Of a DNA stretch of 12,477 nucleotides, positions 1 through 6,211 are shown one piece after another. The notes under the pieces were generated by a model, which saw nothing but the letters and a program-made list of their open reading frames with translations, made no database searches and was not told where the DNA came from. A program made the translations under genes and the position numbers. This DNA is from Chloroflexota bacterium (GTDB taxonomy: Bacteria > Chloroflexota > Dehalococcoidia > UBA3495), in contig PAMF01000033.1 of the NCBI GenBank assembly GCA_002707185.1, positions 1 to 12,477 of the forward strand, read 5' to 3'. Each line of letters starts with the position of its first letter. Position 1 is the first letter of the stretch.

Positions 1-71
1 AGGGTGTAGTGTAGTAGAGGATTTGTTTATCATCCTGTATCTACCTTTATCAAAGTATGGAGGAGTACGTG

Positions 72-176
72 ATGGACGAAGAAACCAAAGCCAAAGAGAG
101 AAGGGCAAATATGGGGTTCTTCATAACTGTAGCTTTCTTACTCGGCATAGCAGCTACTGCATTGTTTATGATGTAG
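72..176 (+). CDS. Small single-pass membrane protein, 34 aa, unrecognised
   Basis: This short reading frame is supported by a very strong ribosome binding site, GGAGGAG at 59-65, six bases before the ATG. The product has a charged N-terminal part (residues 1-13, with KAKERR) followed by one hydrophobic segment (about residues 15-34, rich in F, L, I and A) that runs to the C-terminus. The positive charges before the segment suggest the N-terminus stays in the cytoplasm. The shape resembles small accessory subunits of membrane complexes, but I do not recognise the family and assign no function. A competing frame is open from the window edge to 223; its translation has no credible protein character and it lacks a comparable ribosome site. 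The upstream neighbour lies outside the window, so operon membership is unknown. Confidence 0.6.
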   Translation: MDEETKAKERRANMGFFITVAFLLGIAATALFMM

Positions 177-543
177 TGGATGATAAGACCGTATACATAA
201 ACCATATACAAAAGAAATTGTAGGATGTTTAGATGCATTCCTACAAATGACTGTTATTAATAAGGAAATAGGAAAATACTAGAGTAATGTCGATGTCAGG
301 GAGTGCCCCCGATCAGCTCCACCACTGCCTTTGTGTCTTAGCGTTTCATTAATGAGCTATAAAGGGTGTCCCTGATCTTCTAGGTGCCACCCACTAAAGG
401 TCGACAGAAGCGCGGTATTTTTGAATAAGGTGCCAGAGTTGGAGTTTTTGAGTAGCCTCTTTAGATTATTGAAAAGCCTTAAACTACTTGAAAACAAAGG
501 CATGCTAATTAAGGACAGAGTCGTTCAACTAGTTGAGCAAATA
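177..543. other. Intergenic region, 367 bases, with several inverted repeats
   Basis: I see no convincing protein gene here. The left part is AT-rich and holds a hairpin at 220-244 (arms GTAGGA and TCCTAC, 13-base loop) without a clean T run, so it is at best a weak terminator for the small membrane protein. The middle holds two stem-loops at 298-330 and 364-392, described separately. An open frame in phase with the downstream lipoprotein extends upstream to a TTG at 421, but the signal peptide makes 544 the better start. A GAGTC (GANTC) site lies at 518-522, the only one I found in the gaps of this window. Confidence 0.6.
298..392. repeat. Two consecutive stem-loops with related loop sequence
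   Basis: Hairpin 1 spans 298-330 with arms AGGGAGTG and CACTGCCT, which pair at seven of eight positions around a 17-base loop. Hairpin 2 spans 364-392 with GGGTG/CACCC closing an inner CCT/AGG pair. The segments 303-318 and 366-381 match at 12 of 16 positions (shared core GTG.CCC.GATC..CT), so the two hairpins may be diverged copies of one element. Neither is followed by a T run. They could be part of a structured leader or small RNA, or a paired protein-binding site. Chance is not excluded. Confidence 0.3.
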
Positions 544-939
544 ATGTTTCAAATCAATATTCGTGCAAAGCAGCATCTATTTTGGTCAATAGTAATAGCA
601 TCTATCTCTCTTGCAGGGTGCAGTACAAAGGGGTCTCCTGTCGGGTCATACGAGGAACTAACTCCTAACTTACAGGCAGAGATAGAAAGGGATGTCCAAG
701 AATACATTCGCTGCTCTGTAGCAACCAGCCTCACCATTGACGACGGCTTGCGTCACACAGGTCGTCTAGCGTGGACAGCCACAGAACTCTGTGAAACACA
801 AAAACTAGCTATCGTACAGAGGATGTCTGAAAGTGGTGCAACCCATGAAGCTTCCCTCCTGTACTCCAGTGATAGCCAGGTGAGAGCTACTGCCGCCGGA
901 ATAGACGCAATCCAGAAAGCCAGGGGTGCTGATAAGTAA
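544..939 (+). CDS. Small predicted lipoprotein, 131 aa, unknown function
   Basis: The start at 544 gives a textbook lipoprotein signal: a basic n-region (R7, K9), a hydrophobic stretch (residues 12-24) and the lipobox LAGC with lipidated Cys at residue 26. The frame is open upstream to TTG at 421 and has an ATG at 502, but these starts would bury the signal peptide behind 14-41 extra residues, so I prefer 544; no start has a strong ribosome site. The mature part (about 105 residues) is polar and probably helical, with further cysteines near residues 67 and 92 that could form a disulfide outside the cytoplasm. No known domain is recognised. The residue after the lipidated Cys is Ser, which in proteobacteria favours outer-membrane sorting. 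The gene is convergent with gcrA, with 19 bases between the stops. Confidence 0.65.
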   Translation: MFQINIRAKQHLFWSIVIASISLAGCSTKGSPVGSYEELTPNLQAEIERDVQEYIRCSVATSLTIDDGLRHTGRLAWTATELCETQKLAIVQRMSESGATHEASLLYSSDSQVRATAAGIDAIQKARGADK

Positions 940-958
940 AGGGAGGTACGGCCTTGCC

Positions 959-1300
959 TTACGCCGCCTCTTCAGAACGCCTTCGGTAAGCTTGAACACA
1001 GTGTTCCCCGCAATATGGGCGGGTGGGAATTCTGGGTTCTCCGCAAAATCTAAAATCTGGATCCCCTGGATGACCAATAGGCCACCTGCACATTTTATCT
1101 GTAAGATCCTCGGTTCTAATAACGACCGGCGGACTATCAACTTCCCCCTCCCCTACCTGTTTGGAAAGACCAAGCCGATGTGCCTTGCCTATTACTGCAT
1201 TACGACTGACCCCACCAAGCCGCTCTCCGATTTCCCTAGCCGGGACCCCTTTCGACCACAAACTGCGCAGCGTTTTAACTGCTTTCTCTGTCCACACCAT
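959..1300 (-). CDS. gcrA: GcrA-family cell cycle regulator, short form
   Basis: GcrA is a sigma-70-associated transcription activator that in Caulobacter works with CcrM methylation of GANTC sites to drive cell-cycle genes. The N-terminus (MVWTEK...LRSLW, residues 1-15) and the helix-turn-helix around residues 19-45, ending in the hallmark SRNAVIGKAHRLGL, match the family closely. The C-terminal RNA-polymerase-interacting end is also typical, with CRWPIG at 71-76, PGDPDFRFCG at 78-87 and PYC at 95-97. The protein is only 113 residues, whereas Caulobacter GcrA is about 173. Most of the loss is in the linker, here only about 25 residues (46-70). An in-frame ATG at 1315 would add five residues; I chose 1300 because family members begin M-x-W-T. 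The gene is divergent from the aldolase gene across a gap of about 140 bases that contains no GANTC site. Confidence 0.92.
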   Translation of the reverse strand: MVWTEKAVKTLRSLWSKGVPAREIGERLGGVSRNAVIGKAHRLGLSKQVGEGEVDSPPVVIRTEDLTDKMCRWPIGHPGDPDFRFCGEPRIPTRPYCGEHCVQAYRRRSEEAA

Positions 1301-1440
1301 ACCTATTGATTTCATCCTACTTCGTTTTATTGTCAGGTGTTTTGCCGCCAGCGAGACTAACCACCTTTCGGAGCATCCCAGTTTAAGCCAAAATCTGGCC
1401 AAACAGTATCTCCTCTTAAACCCAGCGATGAGGGCCACCT
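1301..1440. promoter_or_regulatory. Divergent control region between gcrA and the aldolase operon
   Basis: This 140-base gap must hold the promoters for both gcrA (minus) and the aldolase-led run (plus). I could not find a convincing -35/-10 pair for either direction and saw no GANTC site. A good ribosome site for the aldolase, GAGGG at 1430-1434, sits six bases before its ATG at 1441. Confidence 0.4.
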
Positions 1441-2592
1441 ATGCAACACTACTCTGGACCCAACACCCACCTGATAAATACGCGGGGAGCTAGGGCACAG
1501 CTCTCAACCCCAGCATTGATGCTTGATCTCGAAATAGCGGAGGAAAACATACATGCAATGATGGAACATTGCCAGCAAACAGGGCAAAAACTTCGGCCGC
1601 ATGGGAAAAGCCACAAATGCAGTGCTTTAGCGAAAAAACAGCTAGAGGCCGGGGCCGTGGGGGTATGTTGCGCAACCCTTCGAGAAGCAGAGGCCATGAC
1701 TACGGCGGGGGTTAAGGGCGTTTTGGTTACATCACCTATTGCAGGGCCGGCTAAAATAGGCCGCTTAATTCAACTAAACAGCCAAGCAGAGGGATTTTTG
1801 GCCGTTGTTGACAATCCAACTACCGTTGCTCTGCTCTCTCAGGCCCAGCGTCAACAGGATCCCAAGAAAACTTTAGGATTACTAGTAGATTTGGACATCG
1901 GAACGCACCGGACCGGGACTTCGGGCGGTGTGGAGGCACGCGCTCTTGCTATGTTGATCGAGAAAAGTGACAACCTCGCGTTTTATGGAATCCAAGCCTA
2001 CGCCGGGCACCTGCAACATATAGATGATTACGCACAAAGGTTCGAGGCAATGAAAGTGCAAGCAGCACTACTTTCTGTCCTGGTAGCCGACCTTCGCTCC
2101 GATGGTTTGCAACCTCAAATCGTCACTGGGGGGGGGACCGGCACGTATGATATTGACCACCGATTCGACGTTTTTACAGAGCTGCAAGCAGGCTCATACC
2201 TATTTATGGACGTCCAGTATAATACCGTACAACTAAACGATCGGGGCACCCACCCCTTCCGTCCGTCCCTAACTGTTCTCGCTACAGTCGTGAGCGCAGT
2301 TCATGATACTCACTCCGTTATTGATGCGGGACTGAAAAGCTTTGCAACAGACGGTCCTGCGCCGGACTTAATTGACGGAGCTCCAACGGGCTCCACTTAC
2401 AAATTTATGGGAGATGAACACGGCGCCATAGTCTATTCGTCCGGAACAAATGAAACGTTGACTGTAGGCACTATGGTTTCCTGCATGGTGCCACACTGCG
2501 ATCCCACTGTTAACCTTTACGATAACTACCACTGTGTGAGGGAGGACGCGCTTGTCGAAATAATTCCCATAGACGGACGAGGAAACTCTTAA
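1441..2592 (+). CDS. PLP-dependent D-threonine / 3-hydroxyaspartate aldolase-like enzyme (DSD1 family)
   Basis: This is a fold-type III PLP enzyme with an alanine-racemase-like N-terminal barrel and a D-serine-dehydratase-like C-terminal domain, 383 aa, normal for the family. The PLP lysine is K56 in RPHGKSHK. Other family marks are R157 in THRTG, QAYAGH at 185-190, the phosphate-binding GGGTG near 230-234, DEHG at 325-328 and the metal-binding HCDPT at 352-356. H352 and D354 match the His-x-Asp manganese site of D-threonine aldolase. Such enzymes cleave D-beta-hydroxy-alpha-amino acids (D-threonine, phenylserine, 3-hydroxyaspartate) to glycine plus an aldehyde or glyoxylate; some relatives are D-serine dehydratases. 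The exact substrate cannot be told from sequence. A GAGGG ribosome site supports the start. The gene leads a four-gene run, 70 bases before the mandelate-racemase-like gene. It carries a nine-G run at 2128-2136. Confidence 0.88.
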   Translation: MQHYSGPNTHLINTRGARAQLSTPALMLDLEIAEENIHAMMEHCQQTGQKLRPHGKSHKCSALAKKQLEAGAVGVCCATLREAEAMTTAGVKGVLVTSPIAGPAKIGRLIQLNSQAEGFLAVVDNPTTVALLSQAQRQQDPKKTLGLLVDLDIGTHRTGTSGGVEARALAMLIEKSDNLAFYGIQAYAGHLQHIDDYAQRFEAMKVQAALLSVLVADLRSDGLQPQIVTGGGTGTYDIDHRFDVFTELQAGSYLFMDVQYNTVQLNDRGTHPFRPSLTVLATVVSAVHDTHSVIDAGLKSFATDGPAPDLIDGAPTGSTYKFMGDEHGAIVYSSGTNETLTVGTMVSCMVPHCDPTVNLYDNYHCVREDALVEIIPIDGRGNS

Positions 2593-2662
2593 CCCCAAAA
2601 CGTAGCCGTAGTAGTTTGCAATAATTTATGTTTGAAGCCAAAAGTATGCTAATGGAGAACCC

Positions 2663-3763
2663 ATGCAGTTTGAGAAACTAACATATCGAAGTGTTCGCAC
2701 GAGGGCTGTTTCGATACCACTCACCCGGCCTGTGGTTGCCCGCGTCGGTGAATTCAAGGAGTGGCCTGTTATCCTGATAGATTTGGAAACTGAGGAAGGG
2801 ATAACGGGGACTTCCTATCTTGAGCCGTACCTGGCGAACTCCGTTCGCTACATCATGCCTGCCATTCACGATTTAATAGACCGAAGACGTGGTGACGCCA
2901 TAGCGCCTGCTGCTGACTTTCAGATACACCGAAAAATGCTAAGTCTTATTGGTTTACAGGGCGTATCAACCATTGCCATTGCCGGAATAGACATGGCTGC
3001 CTGGGACGCATTGGCGAAGGCAGCTAGTATGCCACTTTGCCGCTTACTAGGAGGCAACACAGAACCAGTTGCAGCTTATAACAGCAACGGATTATGGTTA
3101 ACCCCAACTGAAACACTGGAACAGGAGGCCAGCGAATTAAAAGCTGAGGGGGACTTCACGGCTCTCAAGTTACGTATAGGCCGAGATGATTTAGCCGACG
3201 ACTTGAATGCCTTGAACGCCGTGCGAAGAGGTGCCGGGAATGACATCAAGTTGATGTGCGACTTTAACCAAGGGCAGACCATCGGCGATGCATTAGCCCG
3301 ATGCCACGCGTTAGACGATCAAGGTCTCTATTGGTTCGAAGAACCGATCCCCTACGATGAAATTAACGGCTATTCTCAGCTGACACGTGAGCTTACAACG
3401 CCTGTACAGTTGGGCGAGAATTTTTACGGCCCGCGAAGTCTCTACGAAGCCATAAACGCTAAAGCAGGAGACTATATGATGCCTGACCTGATGCGCATCG
3501 GTGGCGTCACAGGCTGGCTGCACTCGGCCTCTATCGCTGGAGCGGCGGGTGTACCAATTTCCTCTCACCTGTACCCGGAATTCTCCGCTCACCTGTTACG
3601 AGTGACGGAAACCTCACACTGGCTTGAATGGCAAGATTGGGTCAATCCAATTTTAACCCAGCCTTTTGAGCTCTCTGATGCAAAGCTGTCTATTCCCGAA
3701 AGGCCAGGAGCCGGCATAGAATGGGATGAAACAGCCGTGCAACAATATGAAATGGACAAATAG
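2663..3763 (+). CDS. Mandelate racemase-like enolase superfamily enzyme with KxR in place of KxK
   Basis: The 366-aa protein aligns along its length with Pseudomonas mandelate racemase as I recall it. In the barrel domain every active-site residue falls at a constant offset of +5. Metal ligands are D200, E226 and E252. The His-Asp dyad is H302 with D275, and the electrophilic Glu is E322. K169 matches Lys164, but R171 replaces Lys166, the base that acts on the S enantiomer. Y56 matches substrate-contacting Tyr54, while the capping loop (residues 20-35) differs, with for example F31 for Val29. The enzyme should abstract the alpha proton of a carboxylate and may be a racemase or an acid dehydratase. 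The ribosome site GGAGA at 2654-2658 is good. No promoter is evident in the 70 bases upstream, so it is probably cotranscribed with the aldolase gene; the HAD gene follows after two bases. Confidence 0.88.
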   Translation: MQFEKLTYRSVRTRAVSIPLTRPVVARVGEFKEWPVILIDLETEEGITGTSYLEPYLANSVRYIMPAIHDLIDRRRGDAIAPAADFQIHRKMLSLIGLQGVSTIAIAGIDMAAWDALAKAASMPLCRLLGGNTEPVAAYNSNGLWLTPTETLEQEASELKAEGDFTALKLRIGRDDLADDLNALNAVRRGAGNDIKLMCDFNQGQTIGDALARCHALDDQGLYWFEEPIPYDEINGYSQLTRELTTPVQLGENFYGPRSLYEAINAKAGDYMMPDLMRIGGVTGWLHSASIAGAAGVPISSHLYPEFSAHLLRVTETSHWLEWQDWVNPILTQPFELSDAKLSIPERPGAGIEWDETAVQQYEMDK

Positions 3764-3765
3764 TT

Positions 3766-4479
3766 ATGGCTGGGTTGAACCTTAAAGCTCTCACATTTGA
3801 CGTTTTTGGCACCGTAGTTGACTGGAGAGGCTCTATTGCTCGTGAAGGAGCAGTCTGGGGCCAAGAGAGAGGATTGAGTCTGGACTGGTTCGCCTTAGCT
3901 GATGCGTGGCGTGGCTTATATCAGCCTGCAATGGAAAGAGTGCGTACCGGAGACGTGGATTGGATGAATTTAGATGGGCTCCATCGAATGAATTTAAACC
4001 AGCTACTCGAGGACTTTAACCTGAATGATTTAGGCGAGAGCGAGCTAGATCACTTAAACCGCATGTGGCACCGATTAGATCCTTGGCCAGATTCCGTCAC
4101 CGGGATGAACCGGCTAAAAACTAAATTCACCCTAGCCGCACTATCCAATGGCAATGTTGCACTAATCGTAAATATGGCAAAACGTGCCCGTATCCCTTGG
4201 GATACAGTTCTTGGCGCAGAAATTGTGGGATGCTACAAACCGGAACCTTTGGCTTACTCCAAAAGCGTGAAACTGCTCGGCATTAGTCCTAGCGAGACAC
4301 TCATGGTTGCTGCCCACAATGGAGATCTCGTGGCAGCTTCTGGGATTGGCCTGCGAACAGCATTTATACGGAGACCTTTGGAATATGGGCCCAGTCAATC
4401 AGTCGATGTAGACCCAACCAGCGATTATGATTTTGTTGCGGAAAATTTAGTAGATCTAGCAGAGCAACTGGACTGCTAG
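3766..4479 (+). CDS. Type II haloacid dehalogenase-like HAD hydrolase
   Basis: This 237-aa protein has the HAD fold in the arrangement of 2-haloacid dehalogenases. The nucleophile is D12 in FDVFGTVVDW (residues 11-20), with T16 beside it. R49 in the cap (AWRG) matches the halide/carboxylate-binding arginine. Motif II is S127-N128 in LSNGN, and motif III is K158 in YKPEP, followed by Y164. Motif IV is AAHNGDL (182-188) with D187. Classical L-2-haloacid dehalogenases carry SSNxxD in motif IV; here the two substrate-side positions are Ala and His, a variant common among uncharacterised relatives, so dehalogenation is not assured. The expected reaction is hydrolysis of a 2-halo acid to a 2-hydroxy acid, or of another small substrate through an aspartyl intermediate. 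The start lies two bases after the upstream stop without a strong ribosome site, which suggests translational coupling. It abuts the MBL gene exactly. Confidence 0.85.
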   Translation: MAGLNLKALTFDVFGTVVDWRGSIAREGAVWGQERGLSLDWFALADAWRGLYQPAMERVRTGDVDWMNLDGLHRMNLNQLLEDFNLNDLGESELDHLNRMWHRLDPWPDSVTGMNRLKTKFTLAALSNGNVALIVNMAKRARIPWDTVLGAEIVGCYKPEPLAYSKSVKLLGISPSETLMVAAHNGDLVAASGIGLRTAFIRRPLEYGPSQSVDVDPTSDYDFVAENLVDLAEQLDC

Positions 4480-5379
4480 ATGAACCAGATCCCCTTTAAA
4501 CGTTCATTATCGTTTGAGTATGGCAAAGCAGCAAATCTGTCGCCCCTCATTCGACGAGTGATAGCTAAAAATCCTAGTATGTTTACGCTGTATGGGACAG
4601 GAACTTATATTATAGGGAAAGGCAATGTTGCAATCATTGATCCGGGACCCAATATTCCTGAACACATAAAGGCTGTGTTGGATGCCGTCCAAGGTGAGAC
4701 CGTCACCGATATCTTAATTACCCATACTCACATCGATCATTCTCCAGCTACGCCTCATGTAAAAGCGGCGACAGGAGCAACAACGTGGGGGTTTGGACCT
4801 CATGGCACAAAAGATACTGGAGAACAAGTAGAAGAAGGGGCGGATTATGACTTCGTGCCAGACCAGATTTTACGAGACAACACAATCGTAAAGGGCGATG
4901 GTTGGACCTTTGAAAGCATCCATACTCCTGGCCATACCTCAAACCACATTTGCCTCGTACTCAGAGAAGAAAACGTGATGTTTTCGGGAGACCATGTAAT
5001 GGGCTGGTCTACATCTGTGATCTCACCCCCCGACGGCGATATGGGTGCCTATCTCCAGTCTCTAAACAAACTGTTGGCTCGGAAGGAGATCCGTTATTGG
5101 CCAACCCACGGGCCTGCCATTGAAGAGCCGCAGGATTTTGTGCAAGCTTTTATTGGCCACAGGGAAAAAAGGGAAGAAAATATTCTAACCTGCCTTAAGG
5201 ATGGAATCAGCCAAATCCCCCAGATAGTGGAACAACTCTATACATCTATAGACCCCAAACTGTACGGAGCTGCCGGCAGATCTGTTCTAGCCCACCTCAC
5301 CCATATGTTAGAGACTGGACGAGTCATTTGTGACGAAAAACCGACGGTTAACTCGTCATTCCGGCCCAGCAGACGGTAG
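4480..5379 (+). CDS. Metallo-beta-lactamase-fold hydrolase, LACTB2-like
   Basis: The 299-aa protein carries the full MBL metal set: H82, H84, D86 and H87 in HTHIDH, H152 in TPGHT, D171 in SGDH and H210 in PTHG. Two zinc (or iron) ions and hydrolysis of an ester, thioester or phosphodiester are expected. Residues 230-285 form a helical, winged-helix-like tail with LYGAAGRSVLAHL, as in LACTB2-type proteins and many alphaproteobacterial MBL hydrolases. The start follows the HAD stop codon with no gap (TAG then ATG), so the two are almost surely co-translated. The gene is convergent with the Nudix gene, 27 bases between stops, with only a 4-bp hairpin (5390-5401) and no T run. Its position at the end of the aldolase/racemase/HAD run suggests a hydrolytic step in the same route, but MBL genes beside Nudix genes are also common housekeeping pairs. 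Confidence 0.88.
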   Translation: MNQIPFKRSLSFEYGKAANLSPLIRRVIAKNPSMFTLYGTGTYIIGKGNVAIIDPGPNIPEHIKAVLDAVQGETVTDILITHTHIDHSPATPHVKAATGATTWGFGPHGTKDTGEQVEEGADYDFVPDQILRDNTIVKGDGWTFESIHTPGHTSNHICLVLREENVMFSGDHVMGWSTSVISPPDGDMGAYLQSLNKLLARKEIRYWPTHGPAIEEPQDFVQAFIGHREKREENILTCLKDGISQIPQIVEQLYTSIDPKLYGAAGRSVLAHLTHMLETGRVICDEKPTVNSSFRPSRR

Positions 5380-5406
5380 TCAATCGCTCGCCTAACGGCG
5401 GTAAAA

Positions 5407-6081
5407 CTACTCACGCCTGAATGTATCTTGTCCATTACGCCGCTGATATACAGGGATAGTATGGTCCTTGGGTAAAAGCGGCGGATGTGAAATCAAGTTC
5501 ATCACTTCCTCAATGACCTGACCGGTAATGGAAGGAATAGGAAGTGTTGCAGCCTCGGCTAACGGAACCCACTTTATATCCAATAGTTCCCCATTACTCT
5601 TTATCTCTCCTTTGGCATGGACTGCATCAGCCATAAAAAACCTAGCGTGAAACCTCCGTGGTCTACCTGGAGGAGTAATCGCTCTACACACATAATCGAG
5701 ATTGGCTAACGCAGGACCGAGGCCTCGTTGAGAGAAATCGGACCAAGCGGAATTTCGGCTAGTTTGCCGCCCAGTCGTCATCTTTTCAGCCAACATGAGC
5801 CCTGTTTCCTCGTACGTCTCACGAACAGCTGCCACGGCAAGGGCGCGGGCGCGGGCGGGACCACAATTTTTTTGTAACCTATCTGCTACCTCCTGCCGAA
5901 GGCTAGTCGCAGGAACCACTCTACTATCCGAGGGGTCTACACGGCCTCCCGGAAATACATAACGATTTGGCATAAAGGCGTGCCCACCGTGCCGCTGGCC
6001 AAGCAACACCTCAGGCACAGTTTTTGAATTTCTTATAAGCACGAGCGTCGCCGCATCTTTTGGTCGAAGGATGGTTGTCAT
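5407..6081 (-). CDS. Nudix hydrolase with long insertion in the Nudix box (NUDT19/NUDT8-like)
   Basis: Nudix enzymes hydrolyse nucleoside diphosphates linked to another group X; relatives of this type include CoA and acyl-CoA pyrophosphatases. The Nudix box is split: its glycine end is FPGGRVD at 43-49 and its catalytic helix is AVRETYEETGL at 85-95 (R87, E88, E91, E92, G94), with more than 30 extra residues between them. That inserted layout is known from the NUDT19 group. Residues 1-40 form the first strands and 145-200 the closing part of the fold, total 224 aa. The start has no clear ribosome site but gives the expected N-terminus. It faces the MBL gene tail to tail and diverges from the alpha/beta hydrolase gene. 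The true substrate is unknown. Confidence 0.85.
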   Translation of the reverse strand: MTTILRPKDAATLVLIRNSKTVPEVLLGQRHGGHAFMPNRYVFPGGRVDPSDSRVVPATSLRQEVADRLQKNCGPARARALAVAAVRETYEETGLMLAEKMTTGRQTSRNSAWSDFSQRGLGPALANLDYVCRAITPPGRPRRFHARFFMADAVHAKGEIKSNGELLDIKWVPLAEAATLPIPSITGQVIEEVMNLISHPPLLPKDHTIPVYQRRNGQDTFRRE

Positions 6082-6211
6082 ATTCTAATACTTTTACCTA
6101 ATGATTAATGAATGGTGATTTGCTCAAGCGGCTTGCTACTTCTTTGTTTCTCAACCAAAATATCACTCAAGAAAATTTTGACTATAATACAATAAGACAC
6201 TGGAACCTGCC
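6082..6211. promoter_or_regulatory. Divergent promoter region of the Nudix and alpha/beta hydrolase genes
   Basis: A perfect TATAAT at 6183-6188 stands 23 bases before the hydrolase ATG and is a good -10 candidate, though the -35 region at the right spacing is poor. An inverted repeat, CAAGC-G-GCTTG at 6125-6135, lies between the two genes and could be an operator. I found no clear promoter for the minus-strand Nudix gene. Confidence 0.35.

Noticed and set aside
2..223. A frame open from the left window edge to a stop at 223
   Set aside because: Its translation lacks domain character, has no good ribosome site for its internal ATG, and overlaps the better supported 34-residue membrane peptide.
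220..244. Hairpin as terminator of the small membrane peptide gene
   Set aside because: The stem is six pairs of mixed composition with a 13-base loop and is not followed by a T run on the plus strand.
421..543. N-terminal extension of the lipoprotein from TTG at 421 or ATG at 502
   Set aside because: The extension would place 14 to 41 residues ahead of a complete lipoprotein signal peptide, and neither start has a well-spaced ribosome site.
1301..1438. Upstream extension of gcrA to 1438
   Set aside because: GcrA proteins begin M-x-W-T; the extra 46 residues have no family counterpart and would occupy the promoter gap. The ATG at 1315 remains a minor alternative.
5380..5406. Terminator between the MBL and Nudix genes
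   Set aside because: Only a 4-bp CGCC/GGCG hairpin is present and no T run follows.
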